From Pseudomonadota bacterium (GTDB lineage: Bacteria > Desulfobacterota > Desulfobacteria > Desulfobacterales > Desulfobacteraceae), in the NCBI GenBank assembly GCA_018821715.1, contig JAHJLN010000049.1, forward strand, positions 1-60,748: a stretch of 60,748 nt of DNA. The letters are read 5' to 3'. The notes under the pieces were generated by a model, which was not told the origin of the DNA, ran no database searches, and saw nothing but the letters and a program-made list of their open reading frames with translations. Both the position numbers and the translations under genes were made by a program. Positions 36,057 through 45,155 of this stretch are shown here, piece after piece. Numbering within the stretch: position 1 is the first letter of the stretch; each line of letters starts with the position of its first letter.

Positions 36057-37089
36057 AATAGGTATACCAGAGGCCTTCCTGGAACTTGGGATCCGTCAGC
36101 CTTTTTTCAATATCCACATTAAAAAATGCAGCAATGGGTTCAAAGATTTCAGGGGTATTGGCCTGAACACTTTTTGCCGCATCCAGAAGAACCTGAAAGC
36201 CGTTTTGTGTCATTTTACCCAAAGGTTTCCGGCAGGGGCCGGAGGGCATGCCCAATAACTGCATTAAGGTTTTTAACGGCAGCGGGTTTCTTGCTCTGCA
36301 GCTGACAGGGCCGAATTGACAGTCTTCCTGTGTGGTCACCACCACAAGATCCAGCAGTGGTTTTAAGGCGGCCTGAAGCTTTGCGGCCCCATTTGTATCC
36401 CCCTGGTTGAGAAGTGTTACCATTTGTGTGAGAAATTTCGGGGCAATATTGGACATCACGGAAATTCCGCCGCATGCCTTGATCTCAGGATCTGTCATAA
36501 TATTGTAAATCAGGGCATCGTCTCCGGATAATATTTTAAAGTCATTCCCGCAGTATTTCCGGGTGAGTTTCATGTTTTCTATATTGCCGGTAGCTTCTTT
36601 GACGCAGAACACATTTTTGCAGTTTTCTGCCAGAATGGCCAGATCCTGGGGCAGCATCTGTGCACCGGTTCTGCCCGGAATAATATAGGGTATAATAGCC
36701 ATATCAGGGAACTTTTTTGCAACCACTTCATAATATTCTCTCCTGATTTCAAGGGAGCTTGGGCCATTGTAATACGGGTCCACCATAAGAACTGCATCGA
36801 CCTCTTCTCTGGCGGCATGTCCAATGGCTTCAAGGGCTTCAGCAGTATTATTGCTTCCTGTTCCGGCTATTCTAAGGCATTTGTTTTTGGCCAGTTTTGC
36901 AACCAGGGCAATAACATGATCGTGCTCTTTCCATTTGAAGGTAGGGCTTTCTCCAGTTGTTCCGGTTGCAAGTATCCCTGTGACACCATTTTGAATCTGG
37001 AAGTCGATAAGTAGTTCAAGCCCTTCCTGATCGAGTTCTCCTGCCTCATTAAATGGGGTGATTAATGCTGTATAGCATCCTGGTTTCAT
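36055..37089 (-). CDS. dapA: DapA/N-acetylneuraminate-lyase family aldolase
   Basis: A 344-residue aldolase from ATG 37089 (AGGAG nine bases upstream; an earlier in-frame start at 37125 adds 12 unlikely residues). The TIM-barrel motifs are present: ATGTTGESPTF (pyruvate-carboxylate binding), DPYYNGPSS with the catalytic Tyr, CVKEATG with the Schiff-base Lys, and ILSGDDAL. 4-Hydroxy-tetrahydrodipicolinate synthase for lysine and wall synthesis is the best guess, given lysA in the window. It is about 50 residues longer than typical DapA; the extension ends in DPKFQEGLWYTY. Another keto-acid aldolase is possible. Confidence 0.85.
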   Translation of the reverse strand: MKPGCYTALITPFNEAGELDQEGLELLIDFQIQNGVTGILATGTTGESPTFKWKEHDHVIALVAKLAKNKCLRIAGTGSNNTAEALEAIGHAAREEVDAVLMVDPYYNGPSSLEIRREYYEVVAKKFPDMAIIPYIIPGRTGAQMLPQDLAILAENCKNVFCVKEATGNIENMKLTRKYCGNDFKILSGDDALIYNIMTDPEIKACGGISVMSNIAPKFLTQMVTLLNQGDTNGAAKLQAALKPLLDLVVVTTQEDCQFGPVSCRARNPLPLKTLMQLLGMPSGPCRKPLGKMTQNGFQVLLDAAKSVQANTPEIFEPIAAFFNVDIEKRLTDPKFQEGLWYTY

Positions 37090-37208
37090 ATCTAACTCCT
37101 GGCATAAAAATAAATTATTCCGCAATGGATTTTCCTAGATCCACGTGCTATCACAAGTCTTGAATTGGTTCAAGTCCAAATTAAAAATGTGATTATTTTT
37201 CAGGGGTC

Positions 37209-37237
37209 TTGACACAAAGTTGTATCGGAAATATTAT
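37209..37237 (+). promoter_or_regulatory. Sigma-70 promoter for the TPR gene
   Basis: TTGACA at 37209-37214, 17-base spacer, TATTAT at 37232-37237: close to consensus. The start point near 37244 would leave a leader of about 49 bases before the TPR gene. Confidence 0.7.
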
Positions 37238-37292
37238 ACTTAGTTTTAAAAAGATTTGAATTTTATATCAATTATTAAAAGGATATTCTAAG

Positions 37293-37970
37293 ATGAGTGA
37301 TGCCGATCAGGGAAAAAACCTGCCAAAAGATGCGGATGAGCATATTGAACGATTAAAAAGCCAGCTTTCAAAAAATGAAGAGTGCGGAACTACCCATTAC
37401 AATCTTGCGGTAGCCCTTATGGGAAAGCAGGAGTATATCGAGGCTGAAAAGGAACTCCATGAGGCCATTGACTGCAGCCCGACACTTGCTGAGGCCTATG
37501 TTCTTCTGGGCGGTATCTGTCTTCAGAGAAAGGATCTTGAAGGGTGTTACCGGTTTAACCAGCGTGCCGTAAAAGCCAGGGCCGGCTTTGCAGAAGGGTA
37601 TGGCAACATGGCCTTTGTCCTTCTTCAGCTGGTGGACGGAAAAGATCCCAAGGAAGATGAAGAAAAAGTGGACAAAGCCATTAAAAATCTCAAAAAAGCC
37701 ATTATTCACAATAAAAATTTTGTTCAGGCCTATACAACCCTGGGAACTGCTTATTTCATGAAAGGGCTTGTGCCAGAAGGCATCAAGGCAAATCTTGAAG
37801 CCATTAAAGTACAGCCTGATTTTCCCGTGGCCCACAACAATCTGTCTGTTGCCTATCTTGAAATCGGTGAATTCGATAAAGCCATCACCCATTGTGATAA
37901 AGCCGTAGAACTTGGTTTCGAAGTTGCCCAGGAGCTGAAAGAAGAGCTGTTGCCTTACAGAAAAGCATAA
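37293..37970 (+). CDS. Tetratricopeptide repeat protein
   Basis: A 225-residue TPR protein with about five repeats; clear ones are TTHYNLAVALMGKQEYIEAEKELHE-like (from ~33), SPTLAEAYVLLGGICLQRKDLEG, FVQAYTTLGTAYFMKGLVPEGI and FPVAHNNLSVAYLEIGEFDKAI. No signal peptide, so a cytoplasmic adaptor. It lies upstream of an unknown gene and dsrAB; TPR proteins in that spot may help assembly or regulation of the sulfite-reducing system, but that is inference. Ribosome site AAAGGA lies about 14 bases before the ATG. Confidence 0.85.
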   Translation: MSDADQGKNLPKDADEHIERLKSQLSKNEECGTTHYNLAVALMGKQEYIEAEKELHEAIDCSPTLAEAYVLLGGICLQRKDLEGCYRFNQRAVKARAGFAEGYGNMAFVLLQLVDGKDPKEDEEKVDKAIKNLKKAIIHNKNFVQAYTTLGTAYFMKGLVPEGIKANLEAIKVQPDFPVAHNNLSVAYLEIGEFDKAITHCDKAVELGFEVAQELKEELLPYRKA

Positions 37971-37982
37971 TGGCATCCAATT

Positions 37983-39146
37983 TTGTTTTGCTTTTTTATA
38001 TCGGGTGAAGAAAAAGAAGTATCCCCTGGTTCTTGTTTGTGGGAAATTCCATTGTCAGGGGAAAACAAAGGGTTTTGTTTTGACCGCCTTTCTGAAGAAC
38101 CTGCCCAAGATCCGGCTATAACGGTTGGAGATTATTATACTGCCGCCTGTCAATTTTTATCGGGCAATGATTTTTTAATATTGAAAACAGGTCTTGCGGC
38201 TGTTTTAGATAAAGCTGTCCTGACGGATCAAATACGCCGGATTATCGTTTCCCTTGAAAAACACGGTGCTTTTTATCATCCGCTGAAGGTACAGGTTGCT
38301 CTCAGTGACAATTCCACCTGTTATTTTGTTCTTAACGGAGCTGTATCACGTCCGGGCCTTAATCTGATAGAAAAAGAGTATCAACTCCTGGCCAGCTTGA
38401 ACAAAACCCATTTGAAACACTATCTTCCACCTGTTTTTGGGGTTGACGTCATAAAAACAGACACTGGCAGGGTTGGATTCTTTTTAGGAGAATGGTTTGA
38501 CGGGTACAAGGAATTTCATGTCACTAGAGACAAAAGCAAAAGCCAGGTCGTGATATGGGAGTCTGACGGAAGGTGTCACTATATCTCACAGACAAAAGCG
38601 TTGCCGATATATCATGAGATATCAAGGATTCTGACCTATTACTATGATATTGAAACCTTTGAACAAATTTTTCCCTGGCATCATGCAGCAGGGGATTTTG
38701 TCGTCAAAAAGGAAGATGACAAGGTTCATGTCCGGTTGATTACAGTGAGAGGATATTCATCCTTAACCGAATTTGGTGCACAAGGAGAAGACAGCAAAAT
38801 ATATATTTTACCCTCTTTGTTGATTTTCTTTTTGACCCTGACCTTAAGAATTCGTCTGGATCGGTTAAATGGTACCGGCAAAACCATGCTGCTTGGGGAA
38901 AAAATTGTAACAGCAGCAGTGGAAGGTTTTTTTATAGGACTGGATGAAAAAACTCCAGCGTATGATTACGGTAATTTAAAAATGATATTTATTGAATTTT
39001 TCAAACAATTCGATGTAAAGCAGGTCGCAGAGCTTCTGGAAAACATATTAGCAACCGGCTCTTTTGCTCCATCAGAACTGTTGGTGATACAAGAAAATCT
39101 TGAATCTCATGGCAAGATCCTTGATTCAATTTTCAAAACCTTGTAA
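37983..39146 (+). CDS. Unknown protein encoded upstream of dsrAB
   Basis: A 387-residue protein, family not recognised. Residues 105-185 have a loose resemblance to a kinase-like (APH/choline-kinase) N-lobe and hinge: an EKEYQLLASL helix, then FFLGEWFDGYKEF; a WHHAAGDFVV stretch sits where the catalytic loop would be but the expected Asp-x-Asn set is not clear. Treat as speculation. The start is ambiguous: the open frame begins at TTG 37983, but ATG 37970 overlaps the TPR stop (TAATG) and runs in another frame until a six-T run at 37992-37997; removing one T would join it to this frame as MASNFVLLFISGEEKE. A homopolymer error or slippage site is possible. Confidence 0.68.
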   Translation: MFCFFISGEEKEVSPGSCLWEIPLSGENKGFCFDRLSEEPAQDPAITVGDYYTAACQFLSGNDFLILKTGLAAVLDKAVLTDQIRRIIVSLEKHGAFYHPLKVQVALSDNSTCYFVLNGAVSRPGLNLIEKEYQLLASLNKTHLKHYLPPVFGVDVIKTDTGRVGFFLGEWFDGYKEFHVTRDKSKSQVVIWESDGRCHYISQTKALPIYHEISRILTYYYDIETFEQIFPWHHAAGDFVVKKEDDKVHVRLITVRGYSSLTEFGAQGEDSKIYILPSLLIFFLTLTLRIRLDRLNGTGKTMLLGEKIVTAAVEGFFIGLDEKTPAYDYGNLKMIFIEFFKQFDVKQVAELLENILATGSFAPSELLVIQENLESHGKILDSIFKTL

Positions 39147-39162
39147 AAAAAACCTTTTTTAA

Positions 39163-39191
39163 TTGACATGTTGAAACAGAAATTTTATATC
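39163..39191 (+). promoter_or_regulatory. Likely dsrAB promoter
   Basis: TTGACA at 39163-39168, 17-base spacer, TATATC at 39186-39191. A transcript from here would carry a leader of about 145 bases before dsrA. Confidence 0.6.
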
Positions 39192-39228
39192 TGCAATGTT
39201 ATTTTGCTTAAGGTGTTCATTGGAAAAA

Positions 39229-39246
39229 TGTTATGTTTTTATAACA
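39229..39246. promoter_or_regulatory. Inverted repeat in the dsrA leader
   Basis: TGTTAT, six bases, ATAACA (exact 6-bp arms) lies between the promoter and dsrA. It may be an operator or a small leader hairpin of the sulfite reductase operon. Confidence 0.35.
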
Positions 39247-39343
39247 GATTGGAATAACAACAGATTAGACTATTGAATGAAAAGTTTGGATAACCTTTTC
39301 ATTAATGAATGAATGTAAATTAACTATTAACGGAGGTAAGTAA

Positions 39344-40672
39344 ATGGCAAAACATGAGACTCCTTTACTGGACCAGCTGGAATCCGGCCCATGGCCTAGC
39401 TTTGTCTCTGACCTGAAAGAACAGGCTGAAAGAAGAGCAAAGAATGTAGAAGGCGTTGAATTCCAGATTCCCCAGGATTGTGTTGATGATCTTTTGGGTG
39501 TTTTGGAGCTGTCTTACAAGCATGGCAGAACGCACTGGAAACATGGTGGTATTGTAGGTGTTTTCGGTTATGGCGGTGGTGTTATCGGCAGATATTGCGA
39601 TCAACCCAAAATATTTCCCGGTGTAGAGCATTTTCATACAATGCGTGTGAATCAGCCTGCTGGTAAATACTATACTACTGATTACCTGAGATCATTGACC
39701 AAGCTTTGGGACCTTAGAGGTTCCGGTGTGACCAATATGCATGGTGCAACCGGTGATATCATTCTCCTGGGTACCACTACACCTCAAATTGAGGAAATAT
39801 TCTGGACACTGACCCATGACATGGGCCAGGATCTTGGTGGATCAGGTTCCAACCTGAGAACTCCTGCAGACTGTCTTGGCCAGTCAAGATGTGAATATGC
39901 ATGTTATGATACCAATGCATTGGTTTATTTTTTGACCAACAATTACCAGGATGAGCTTCATCGCCCGGCGTTCCCGTACAAGTTTAAATTCAAACTTGAT
40001 GGCTGCCCCAATTGTTGCGTTGCATCTATTGCACGTTCGGACATGTCCTTTATCGGTACCTGGAAAGATGATATAAGGATTGATCAGGATGCCGTCAATA
40101 AATATGTTGAAAATGATGCCGCATATCCTGCAAATGCCGGTGCTTACCGCGGCAGCAGAGACTGGGGCGCCTTTGACCTTGAAAAAGAGGTCCTAGGGCT
40201 GTGTCCAACAAAATGCATGATGTTTAAAAACAAAAAACTCTTTATCGATAATGCCAACTGTACTCGTTGCATGCATTGTATCAATGTAATGCCAAGAGCC
40301 CTGAAAATCGGAAAACAAACCGGTCTTTCAATTCTTGTCGGTGCAAAAGCACCGATTCTTGATGGTGCCCAGATGGGTTCCCTGCTTGTTCCTTTTGTTG
40401 AAGTTAATCCTGACAATGATTACGAAGCAATTACAGAAGTCATTGAAAATGTATGGGATTGGTGGATGGAAGAGGGTAAAAACCGTGAAAGACTTGGTGA
40501 ACTGATCATGCGTCAGGGATTCCAGAAACTTCTTGAAGTAACTGGTATAGATGCAATGCCACAGCACGTACAATACCCGAGAACCAACCCCTATATCTTC
40601 TGGAAAGAAGATGAGGTTGAAGGCGGCTGGGAACGTGATGTTGACGAATACAGAAAACACCATCTTAGATAG
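39344..40672 (+). CDS. dsrA: Dissimilatory sulfite reductase alpha subunit
   Basis: A 442-residue DsrA. With DsrB it reduces sulfite to the sulfur level using siroheme and [4Fe-4S] clusters, the terminal step of sulfate respiration. The siroheme-cluster Cys residues are in CLGQSRCEYACYD and LDGCPNCCVASIARSD. A ferredoxin domain is inserted near the C-terminus (LCPTKCMMF; CTRCMHCINVMP). The start has GGAGG nine bases upstream, and codons are of the highly expressed kind. dsrB starts 15 bases after its stop. Length and motifs are normal, so it should be fully active. Confidence 0.98.
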   Translation: MAKHETPLLDQLESGPWPSFVSDLKEQAERRAKNVEGVEFQIPQDCVDDLLGVLELSYKHGRTHWKHGGIVGVFGYGGGVIGRYCDQPKIFPGVEHFHTMRVNQPAGKYYTTDYLRSLTKLWDLRGSGVTNMHGATGDIILLGTTTPQIEEIFWTLTHDMGQDLGGSGSNLRTPADCLGQSRCEYACYDTNALVYFLTNNYQDELHRPAFPYKFKFKLDGCPNCCVASIARSDMSFIGTWKDDIRIDQDAVNKYVENDAAYPANAGAYRGSRDWGAFDLEKEVLGLCPTKCMMFKNKKLFIDNANCTRCMHCINVMPRALKIGKQTGLSILVGAKAPILDGAQMGSLLVPFVEVNPDNDYEAITEVIENVWDWWMEEGKNRERLGELIMRQGFQKLLEVTGIDAMPQHVQYPRTNPYIFWKEDEVEGGWERDVDEYRKHHLR

Positions 40673-40687
40673 AAAGGGAGAATTATA

Positions 40688-41836
40688 ATGGCATTTATTT
40701 CTACTGGTTATAATCCAGCCAAACCGATGGAAAACAGAATTACCGACATCGGTCCAAAAGACTATAACGATTTTTATCCTCCTGTGATTGCTAAAAACAA
40801 AGGCAAATGGTCTCATCATGAAATTCTTGAGCCGGGTGTCCTTGTGCATGTTGGTGATTCCGGAGATGAATTATATACCGTAAGAGTTGGTGGTGCCCGC
40901 CTGATGTCTACCGGTCATATCAACGAAATTTGTGATATTGCTGATAAACATTGTGACGGTTATGTTCGTTTTACCACCCGTAACAATATTGAATTCATGG
41001 TTGACTCAAAAGATAAGGTTGAACCCCTTAAAAACGATCTGGCTTCCAGAAAGTTTGAGGGTGGTTCCTTTAAGTTCCCCATCGGCGGAACCGGGGCCGG
41101 CATCACCAATATCGTTCATACCCAGGGCTGGATTCACTGCCACACCCCTGCAAGTGATGCATCCGGTACGGTAAAAGCTACCATGGATGAATTGTTTACT
41201 GATTTCCAGGACATGAGACTTCCGGCACAGCTGAGAGTTTCCATGGCATGCTGCCTGAACATGTGTGGTGCGGTTCATTGTTCTGATATCGCTATTCTTG
41301 GCTATCACAGAAAACCGCCAATGCTGGATCATGAATACCTTGATAAAGTTTGTGAAATTCCTTTGGCTGTTTCTGCCTGCCCGACAGCAGCGATCAAACC
41401 TGCAAAAGTAAAACTTGCCGACGGCAAAGAAGTAAAATCCGTTGAAGTTAAAAACGAAAGATGCATGTACTGTGGTAACTGCTACACCATGTGTCCTTCC
41501 ATGCCTCTTGCTGATACAGAAGGTGATGGTATCGTTCTCATGGCGGGTGGTAAGGTTTCCAACAGAATTTCCGATCCAAAATTCTCTAAAGTTGTTGTCG
41601 GCTTTTTGCCCAATGAAATGCCAAGATGGCCTTCAATGACAAAAGCGATCAACCAGATTGTCAACGCATATTCAAATGGTGCGAACAAGTATGAACGTCT
41701 GGGTGACTGGGCAGAAAGAATCGGATGGGAAAAATTCTTTGAAGCATGTGAACTTGAATTTACACATCACCTGATCGATGATTTCCGTCAGCAGGCTTAC
41801 ATGAGCTGGCGTCAATCAACTCAGTTCAAGTTCTAA
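40688..41836 (+). CDS. dsrB: Dissimilatory sulfite reductase beta subunit
   Basis: A 382-residue DsrB, partner of DsrA in the alpha2-beta2 enzyme. It has the cluster-binding [14 protein letters not shown] and [13 protein letters not shown], plus a ferredoxin domain [17 protein letters not shown]. Active siroheme is normally bound by this half of the enzyme. An AGGGAGAA ribosome site precedes the ATG. A strong hairpin lies between its stop and dsrD, which likely sets the subunit ratio of the transcripts. Confidence 0.98.
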   Translation: MAFISTGYNPAKPMENRITDIGPKDYNDFYPPVIAKNKGKWSHHEILEPGVLVHVGDSGDELYTVRVGGARLMSTGHINEICDIADKHCDGYVRFTTRNNIEFMVDSKDKVEPLKNDLASRKFEGGSFKFPIGGTGAGITNIVHTQGWIHCHTPASDASGTVKATMDELFTDFQDMRLPAQLRVSMACCLNMCGAVHCSDIAILGYHRKPPMLDHEYLDKVCEIPLAVSACPTAAIKPAKVKLADGKEVKSVEVKNERCMYCGNCYTMCPSMPLADTEGDGIVLMAGGKVSNRISDPKFSKVVVGFLPNEMPRWPSMTKAINQIVNAYSNGANKYERLGDWAERIGWEKFFEACELEFTHHLIDDFRQQAYMSWRQSTQFKF

Positions 41837-41877
41837 TATGATTCGTTTATTGGACTTTAGCTGATAAATATGATGAT

Positions 41878-41908
41878 AAGCCGGAGTGCACGTTGTGTAC
41901 TCCGGCTT
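41878..41908 (+). terminator. Hairpin between dsrB and dsrD (attenuator or mRNA 3'-end stabiliser)
   Basis: AAGCCGGAGT (41878-41887) pairs exactly with ACTCCGGCTT (41899-41908), and the inner GCA/TGT add three pairs including one G-U, giving a 13-bp stem with a five-base loop. It is followed by CATCCATTTTGATTT rather than a clean T-run, so it probably ends only part of the transcripts or protects dsrAB mRNA. Confidence 0.7.
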
Positions 41909-41938
41909 CATCCATTTTGATTTCAAAGGAGTATGATA

Positions 41939-42196
41939 ATGAGTGATCTTCTTGCTGATAAGGAAGCTGCAACCAAAGCGGTTGTGGATTGGATGACAAA
42001 AAAAGCCGGATCAAAAACCAAATTTTATTTCAAAGATTTTAATAAAGTTTTCCCGGATGATAAACCAAGAGAGATTAAAAAAGTTATCAATAAAATGGTG
42101 CAGGATGAAGTGCTTGAATACTGGTCTTCCGGAAGTACGACCATGTACGGACTCAAAGGTTCCGGTATCCAGCACTCTTCTGAAGGCGAAGAGTAA
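41939..42196 (+). CDS. dsrD: DsrD, small winged-helix protein of the sulfite reductase operon
   Basis: An 85-residue DsrD. Known DsrD is a small winged-helix protein of about 78 residues and has been reported to stimulate sulfite reductase. The sequence shows ATKAVVDWMTKKAGSKTKFYFKDF and a basic second helix (REIKKVINKMVQDEVLEYWS). ATG 41939 is chosen because AAAGGAG lies seven bases upstream; ATG 41933 overlaps that site's spacing. The slightly longer C-terminus (GSGIQHSSEGEE) is acidic. Confidence 0.95.
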   Translation: MSDLLADKEAATKAVVDWMTKKAGSKTKFYFKDFNKVFPDDKPREIKKVINKMVQDEVLEYWSSGSTTMYGLKGSGIQHSSEGEE

Positions 42197-42225
42197 GATT
42201 AAGATATTAAACGCTTTTAGTTTTC

Positions 42226-43644
42226 ATGCAAAAAGCTGGTAAAAGAGTCCCGGGAATTGTTATCGCCGGTCTTAGGGGTGGATCAGGCAAGACAGTCATT
42301 TCTTTAGGGATTACTGCTGCGTGGAAAGAAAAAGGCCTTAAGGTCTCACCCTTTAAAAAGGGACCTGACTATATTGACGCCGGCTGGCTTTCAAAGGCAG
42401 CCGGTCGTCCTTGTTATAACCTGGACACCTTTCTTTGTACCCCATCTGTTGTTACACAATCCTATCATGAAAATTCCATACAGTGCGATATTGCTGTTGT
42501 TGAAGGTAATCGCGGCCTTTATGACGGGATTGATATGGATGGAACCACTTCGACTGCAGAACTCGCAAAATTATTAAATCTGCCGATTTTATTGGTACTG
42601 GACTGCACCAAAAGTACGCGTACCATGGCAGCATTGCTTCTGGGGTGTATGAAGTTTGATCCTGATATCAATATCTGTGGTGTTATCCTTAATCGGGTGG
42701 CCGGTAAAAGACATGAAGGAAAGGTCAGGACAAACATTGAAAAATTTTGTAATATACCAGTCTTTGGAGCGGTTCCGAAATTAAAGGCCAAAGATTTCCC
42801 TGAACGGCACATGGGGCTTGTGACCTCGGAGGAACATGCGTTTTCCGATACTGCAATCCGGGCTGCCGCTAAAGTTGCCCGGGACACGATTGATTTAGAT
42901 GCACTCTATCAGACTGTGACCCGTCAACATCACGGTTCTGATTCCAAAGAAATAATAAAAACCAACCTTAAAAAACAGAGACTGACCCAATCTGATCCTG
43001 TTACTATCGGTATTATAAGAGATTCAGCCTTTCAGTTTTATTATCCTGACAATATTGAAGCCTTAAAAAAGCTGGGCGCCACTATTGTTTATATCAGTCC
43101 TTTAAATGAAAACAGCATACCGGATGTTCATGCCATTTACATGGGCGGGGGATTTCCTGAAACCCATGCCCCCCAGCTTGCTCAGAATAAAACGTTCCGG
43201 GATGATTTAAAAAAATTATCACAGAACGGGCTTCCCATTTACGCAGAATGCGGGGGGCTCATTTTCCTTGGTCAAAGTATTCAGTTGGGAGATCAGGAAT
43301 TTCCCATGTCAGGAATTTTCCCCATTAAATTCGGACTTTCCCTTCGACCCCAGGGTCATGGCTATACCAAGGTAGAAGTGGTCCATGAAAACCCGTTTTT
43401 TAAAGCAGGTGAGCTTTTAAAGGGACATGAATTCAGATATTCCAGTATTTTAGAGATTGAGTACAAGGACCATGAAATGGCCTTTAAGATGGAGCGGGGA
43501 AAAGGAATTATTGACAAAAAGGATGGATTTTATAAACTCAATACCTTTGGCACCTACACCCATATTCACGCCCTTGGCAGTCCTTCCTGGGCACCGTCTC
43601 TGATCGAAAAGGCAAAAGCCTTCAAGGCAGGTCTTGCCGGATAA
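42226..43644 (+). CDS. dsrN: Glutamine-dependent cobyrinate/siroheme amidase (CobB/CbiA family; DsrN)
   Basis: A 472-residue cobyrinic acid a,c-diamide synthase homologue. The N-terminal half is a BioD-like ATPase: a P-loop in AGLRGGSGKTVIS, FKKGPDYIDAGWL, and VVEGNRGLYDG. The C-terminal half is a glutamine amidotransferase: MGGGFPETHAP and YAECGGLIFLGQ with the nucleophile Cys; the catalytic His is probably in THIHALGSP. Its place 29 bases after dsrD indicates the DsrN role, amidating siroheme for sulfite reductase, rather than B12 synthesis. A terminator follows. Confidence 0.9.
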   Translation: MQKAGKRVPGIVIAGLRGGSGKTVISLGITAAWKEKGLKVSPFKKGPDYIDAGWLSKAAGRPCYNLDTFLCTPSVVTQSYHENSIQCDIAVVEGNRGLYDGIDMDGTTSTAELAKLLNLPILLVLDCTKSTRTMAALLLGCMKFDPDINICGVILNRVAGKRHEGKVRTNIEKFCNIPVFGAVPKLKAKDFPERHMGLVTSEEHAFSDTAIRAAAKVARDTIDLDALYQTVTRQHHGSDSKEIIKTNLKKQRLTQSDPVTIGIIRDSAFQFYYPDNIEALKKLGATIVYISPLNENSIPDVHAIYMGGGFPETHAPQLAQNKTFRDDLKKLSQNGLPIYAECGGLIFLGQSIQLGDQEFPMSGIFPIKFGLSLRPQGHGYTKVEVVHENPFFKAGELLKGHEFRYSSILEIEYKDHEMAFKMERGKGIIDKKDGFYKLNTFGTYTHIHALGSPSWAPSLIEKAKAFKAGLAG

Positions 43645-43666
43645 TAAGAATCGAACAGGGGTTAAA

Positions 43667-43703
43667 AAAAGAGGTTTTCCAAAACCAATAGAAAACCTCT
43701 TTT
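43667..43703. terminator. Bidirectional terminator between dsrN and cytochrome c3
   Basis: Arms 43667-43679 (AAAAGAGGTTTTC) and 43691-43703 pair exactly over 13 bp. An A-run precedes and a T-run closes the stem, so on the minus strand the hairpin is followed by TTTTTTT, ending the cytochrome c3 gene, and it can also end dsrN. Confidence 0.85.
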
Positions 43704-43739
43704 AATGTTTCTAATAAATATTATTTTTTAGAAAACGGG

Positions 43740-44198
43740 TTATTCCCCTTTTTCATGGCATTTATTACAGGACGCAGGAGCAGGACCTTTCATCCCTTTA
43801 GGATCACCGGCTTTTTTGTTCACATCTTTGTGACAGTCGACACAGTTTCCATGCATGGCGTTTTCAAGCACCAGAGGATCGTTTTTGTCTTTTTTGTCTT
43901 TTTCAAGTTTGGTATGGCATTCCACACATTTCTGGACATTGTCACCGATTTTAAGATCCAAAGGTTTCTTGTCCTTGTCATGATGACAGTCACCACAGGA
44001 AATCTTGAATTCTTCATTGTGTTTTTTGTGGGTGAATTCGATAAATTTAAATTTTGGGGGTGCTTTTACGCGTTTTGTATAATTGTTGTAATCCATTTTT
44101 ATTGTATCAGGCACTTCAGTTCCCGCTTGGAGACCTGTCGCAACAAAAACAACCGCAATACCTGCCGCCAAAAGCCAAGTCAGCAATTTTTTGTTCAT
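43740..44198 (-). CDS. Tetraheme cytochrome c3
   Basis: A 152-residue periplasmic multiheme cytochrome. Residues 1-25 are a signal peptide (KKLLTWLLAAGIAVVFVATGLQA). Four CxxCH haem sites are visible: CGDCH, CVECH, CVDCH and CNKCH, with extra His residues (FTHKKH, HHDKD) for bis-His ligation, the class III cytochrome c3 layout. It takes electrons from periplasmic hydrogenase or formate dehydrogenase to membrane complexes in sulfate reducers. The mature protein is slightly longer than the usual ~107 residues. It is convergent with dsrN. Confidence 0.95.
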   Translation of the reverse strand: MNKKLLTWLLAAGIAVVFVATGLQAGTEVPDTIKMDYNNYTKRVKAPPKFKFIEFTHKKHNEEFKISCGDCHHDKDKKPLDLKIGDNVQKCVECHTKLEKDKKDKNDPLVLENAMHGNCVDCHKDVNKKAGDPKGMKGPAPASCNKCHEKGE

Positions 44199-44372
44199 AA
44201 TCGATTTTACTCCTTTAAAATTAACTATTTGTGTTGCCTTTAATTCAGCAGCAGTTCATACCACTGCTTGTTTCCATAAAATTTTACTTAAGTTTCTACA
44301 CCCAAGTCAGTTGAAATGTCAATACAAAATACAAGTCAAAATTTATGTCTATTCCTCTTTATCTTTTTTGTA

Positions 44373-45152
44373 TTAGGGTGATGTAGTCTCCTTTTTTGGG
44401 GTCGCTTCATCATCGGTTTCAACAGTTTTCTTCTTCCCGAAAATCTTGGCGCCAAGGATGCTGATTTCATAAAGGACCATCAATGGCAGGGCCATCATGA
44501 TCTGGGTTACCACATCCGGTGGCGTAATGACAGCAGCACCGATAAAAAAGATCAGGATGGCATATTTTCTATTCTTTTTTAAAAATTGAACATTCACCAG
44601 CCCCATCCTGGCCATAAAGGTCAGAACCAGTGGCAGTTCAAAAACAAATCCAAAGGCCAGGAGCATTTTTGAAGCAAAAGACAGGTATTCCTTCATGGAC
44701 GGCATGGCATAAATGGTGTCTGTTGCAAATCCTAAAAAGAATTTAAACCCATAAGGAAAAACAATAAAATATCCAAAAGAGGATCCAATGGCAAAGAAAA
44801 AAACAGACAGAAATACAATGGGTAAAAAGTATTTTTTTTCCGTCCTGTAAAGGCCGGGGGAGACAAACATCCAGAATTCATAAAACAGAACCGGGGTTGC
44901 CGCAACAATTCCGGCAAGCAGGGAGACTTTAAGATAGGTAAAAAAAGCTTCCGGGAGCCCTGTAAAAATCATCCGGGTGTTTTCGTTGTCACCCATGGCT
45001 GTTACAAGAGGAGCCACCAGGATGTCAAATAATTTTTCCTTGAAAAAGTAAGCCACCAAAAACCCGATGCCCACTGCAATAAAGGAACGAACCAGCCTGT
45101 CTCTGAGCTCACCCAAATGCTCTGTAAAAGGGCTTTTCTCTTCTGTACTCAT
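44373..45152 (-). CDS. tatC: Sec-independent protein translocase TatC
   Basis: A 259-residue TatC with six membrane helices. The N-terminal FTEHLGELRDRLVRS motif binds twin-arginine signals, and FELPLVLTFMARMGLV and FFIGAAVITPPDVVTQIMMA are standard family blocks. It forms the receptor core of the Tat pathway, exporting folded cofactor proteins such as periplasmic dehydrogenases. The C-terminus carries a charged tail. It starts three bases after the TatA/B gene and completes a minimal tat operon. Confidence 0.96.
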   Translation of the reverse strand: MSTEEKSPFTEHLGELRDRLVRSFIAVGIGFLVAYFFKEKLFDILVAPLVTAMGDNENTRMIFTGLPEAFFTYLKVSLLAGIVAATPVLFYEFWMFVSPGLYRTEKKYFLPIVFLSVFFFAIGSSFGYFIVFPYGFKFFLGFATDTIYAMPSMKEYLSFASKMLLAFGFVFELPLVLTFMARMGLVNVQFLKKNRKYAILIFFIGAAVITPPDVVTQIMMALPLMVLYEISILGAKIFGKKKTVETDDEATPKKETTSP

Positions 45153-45155
45153 CTG

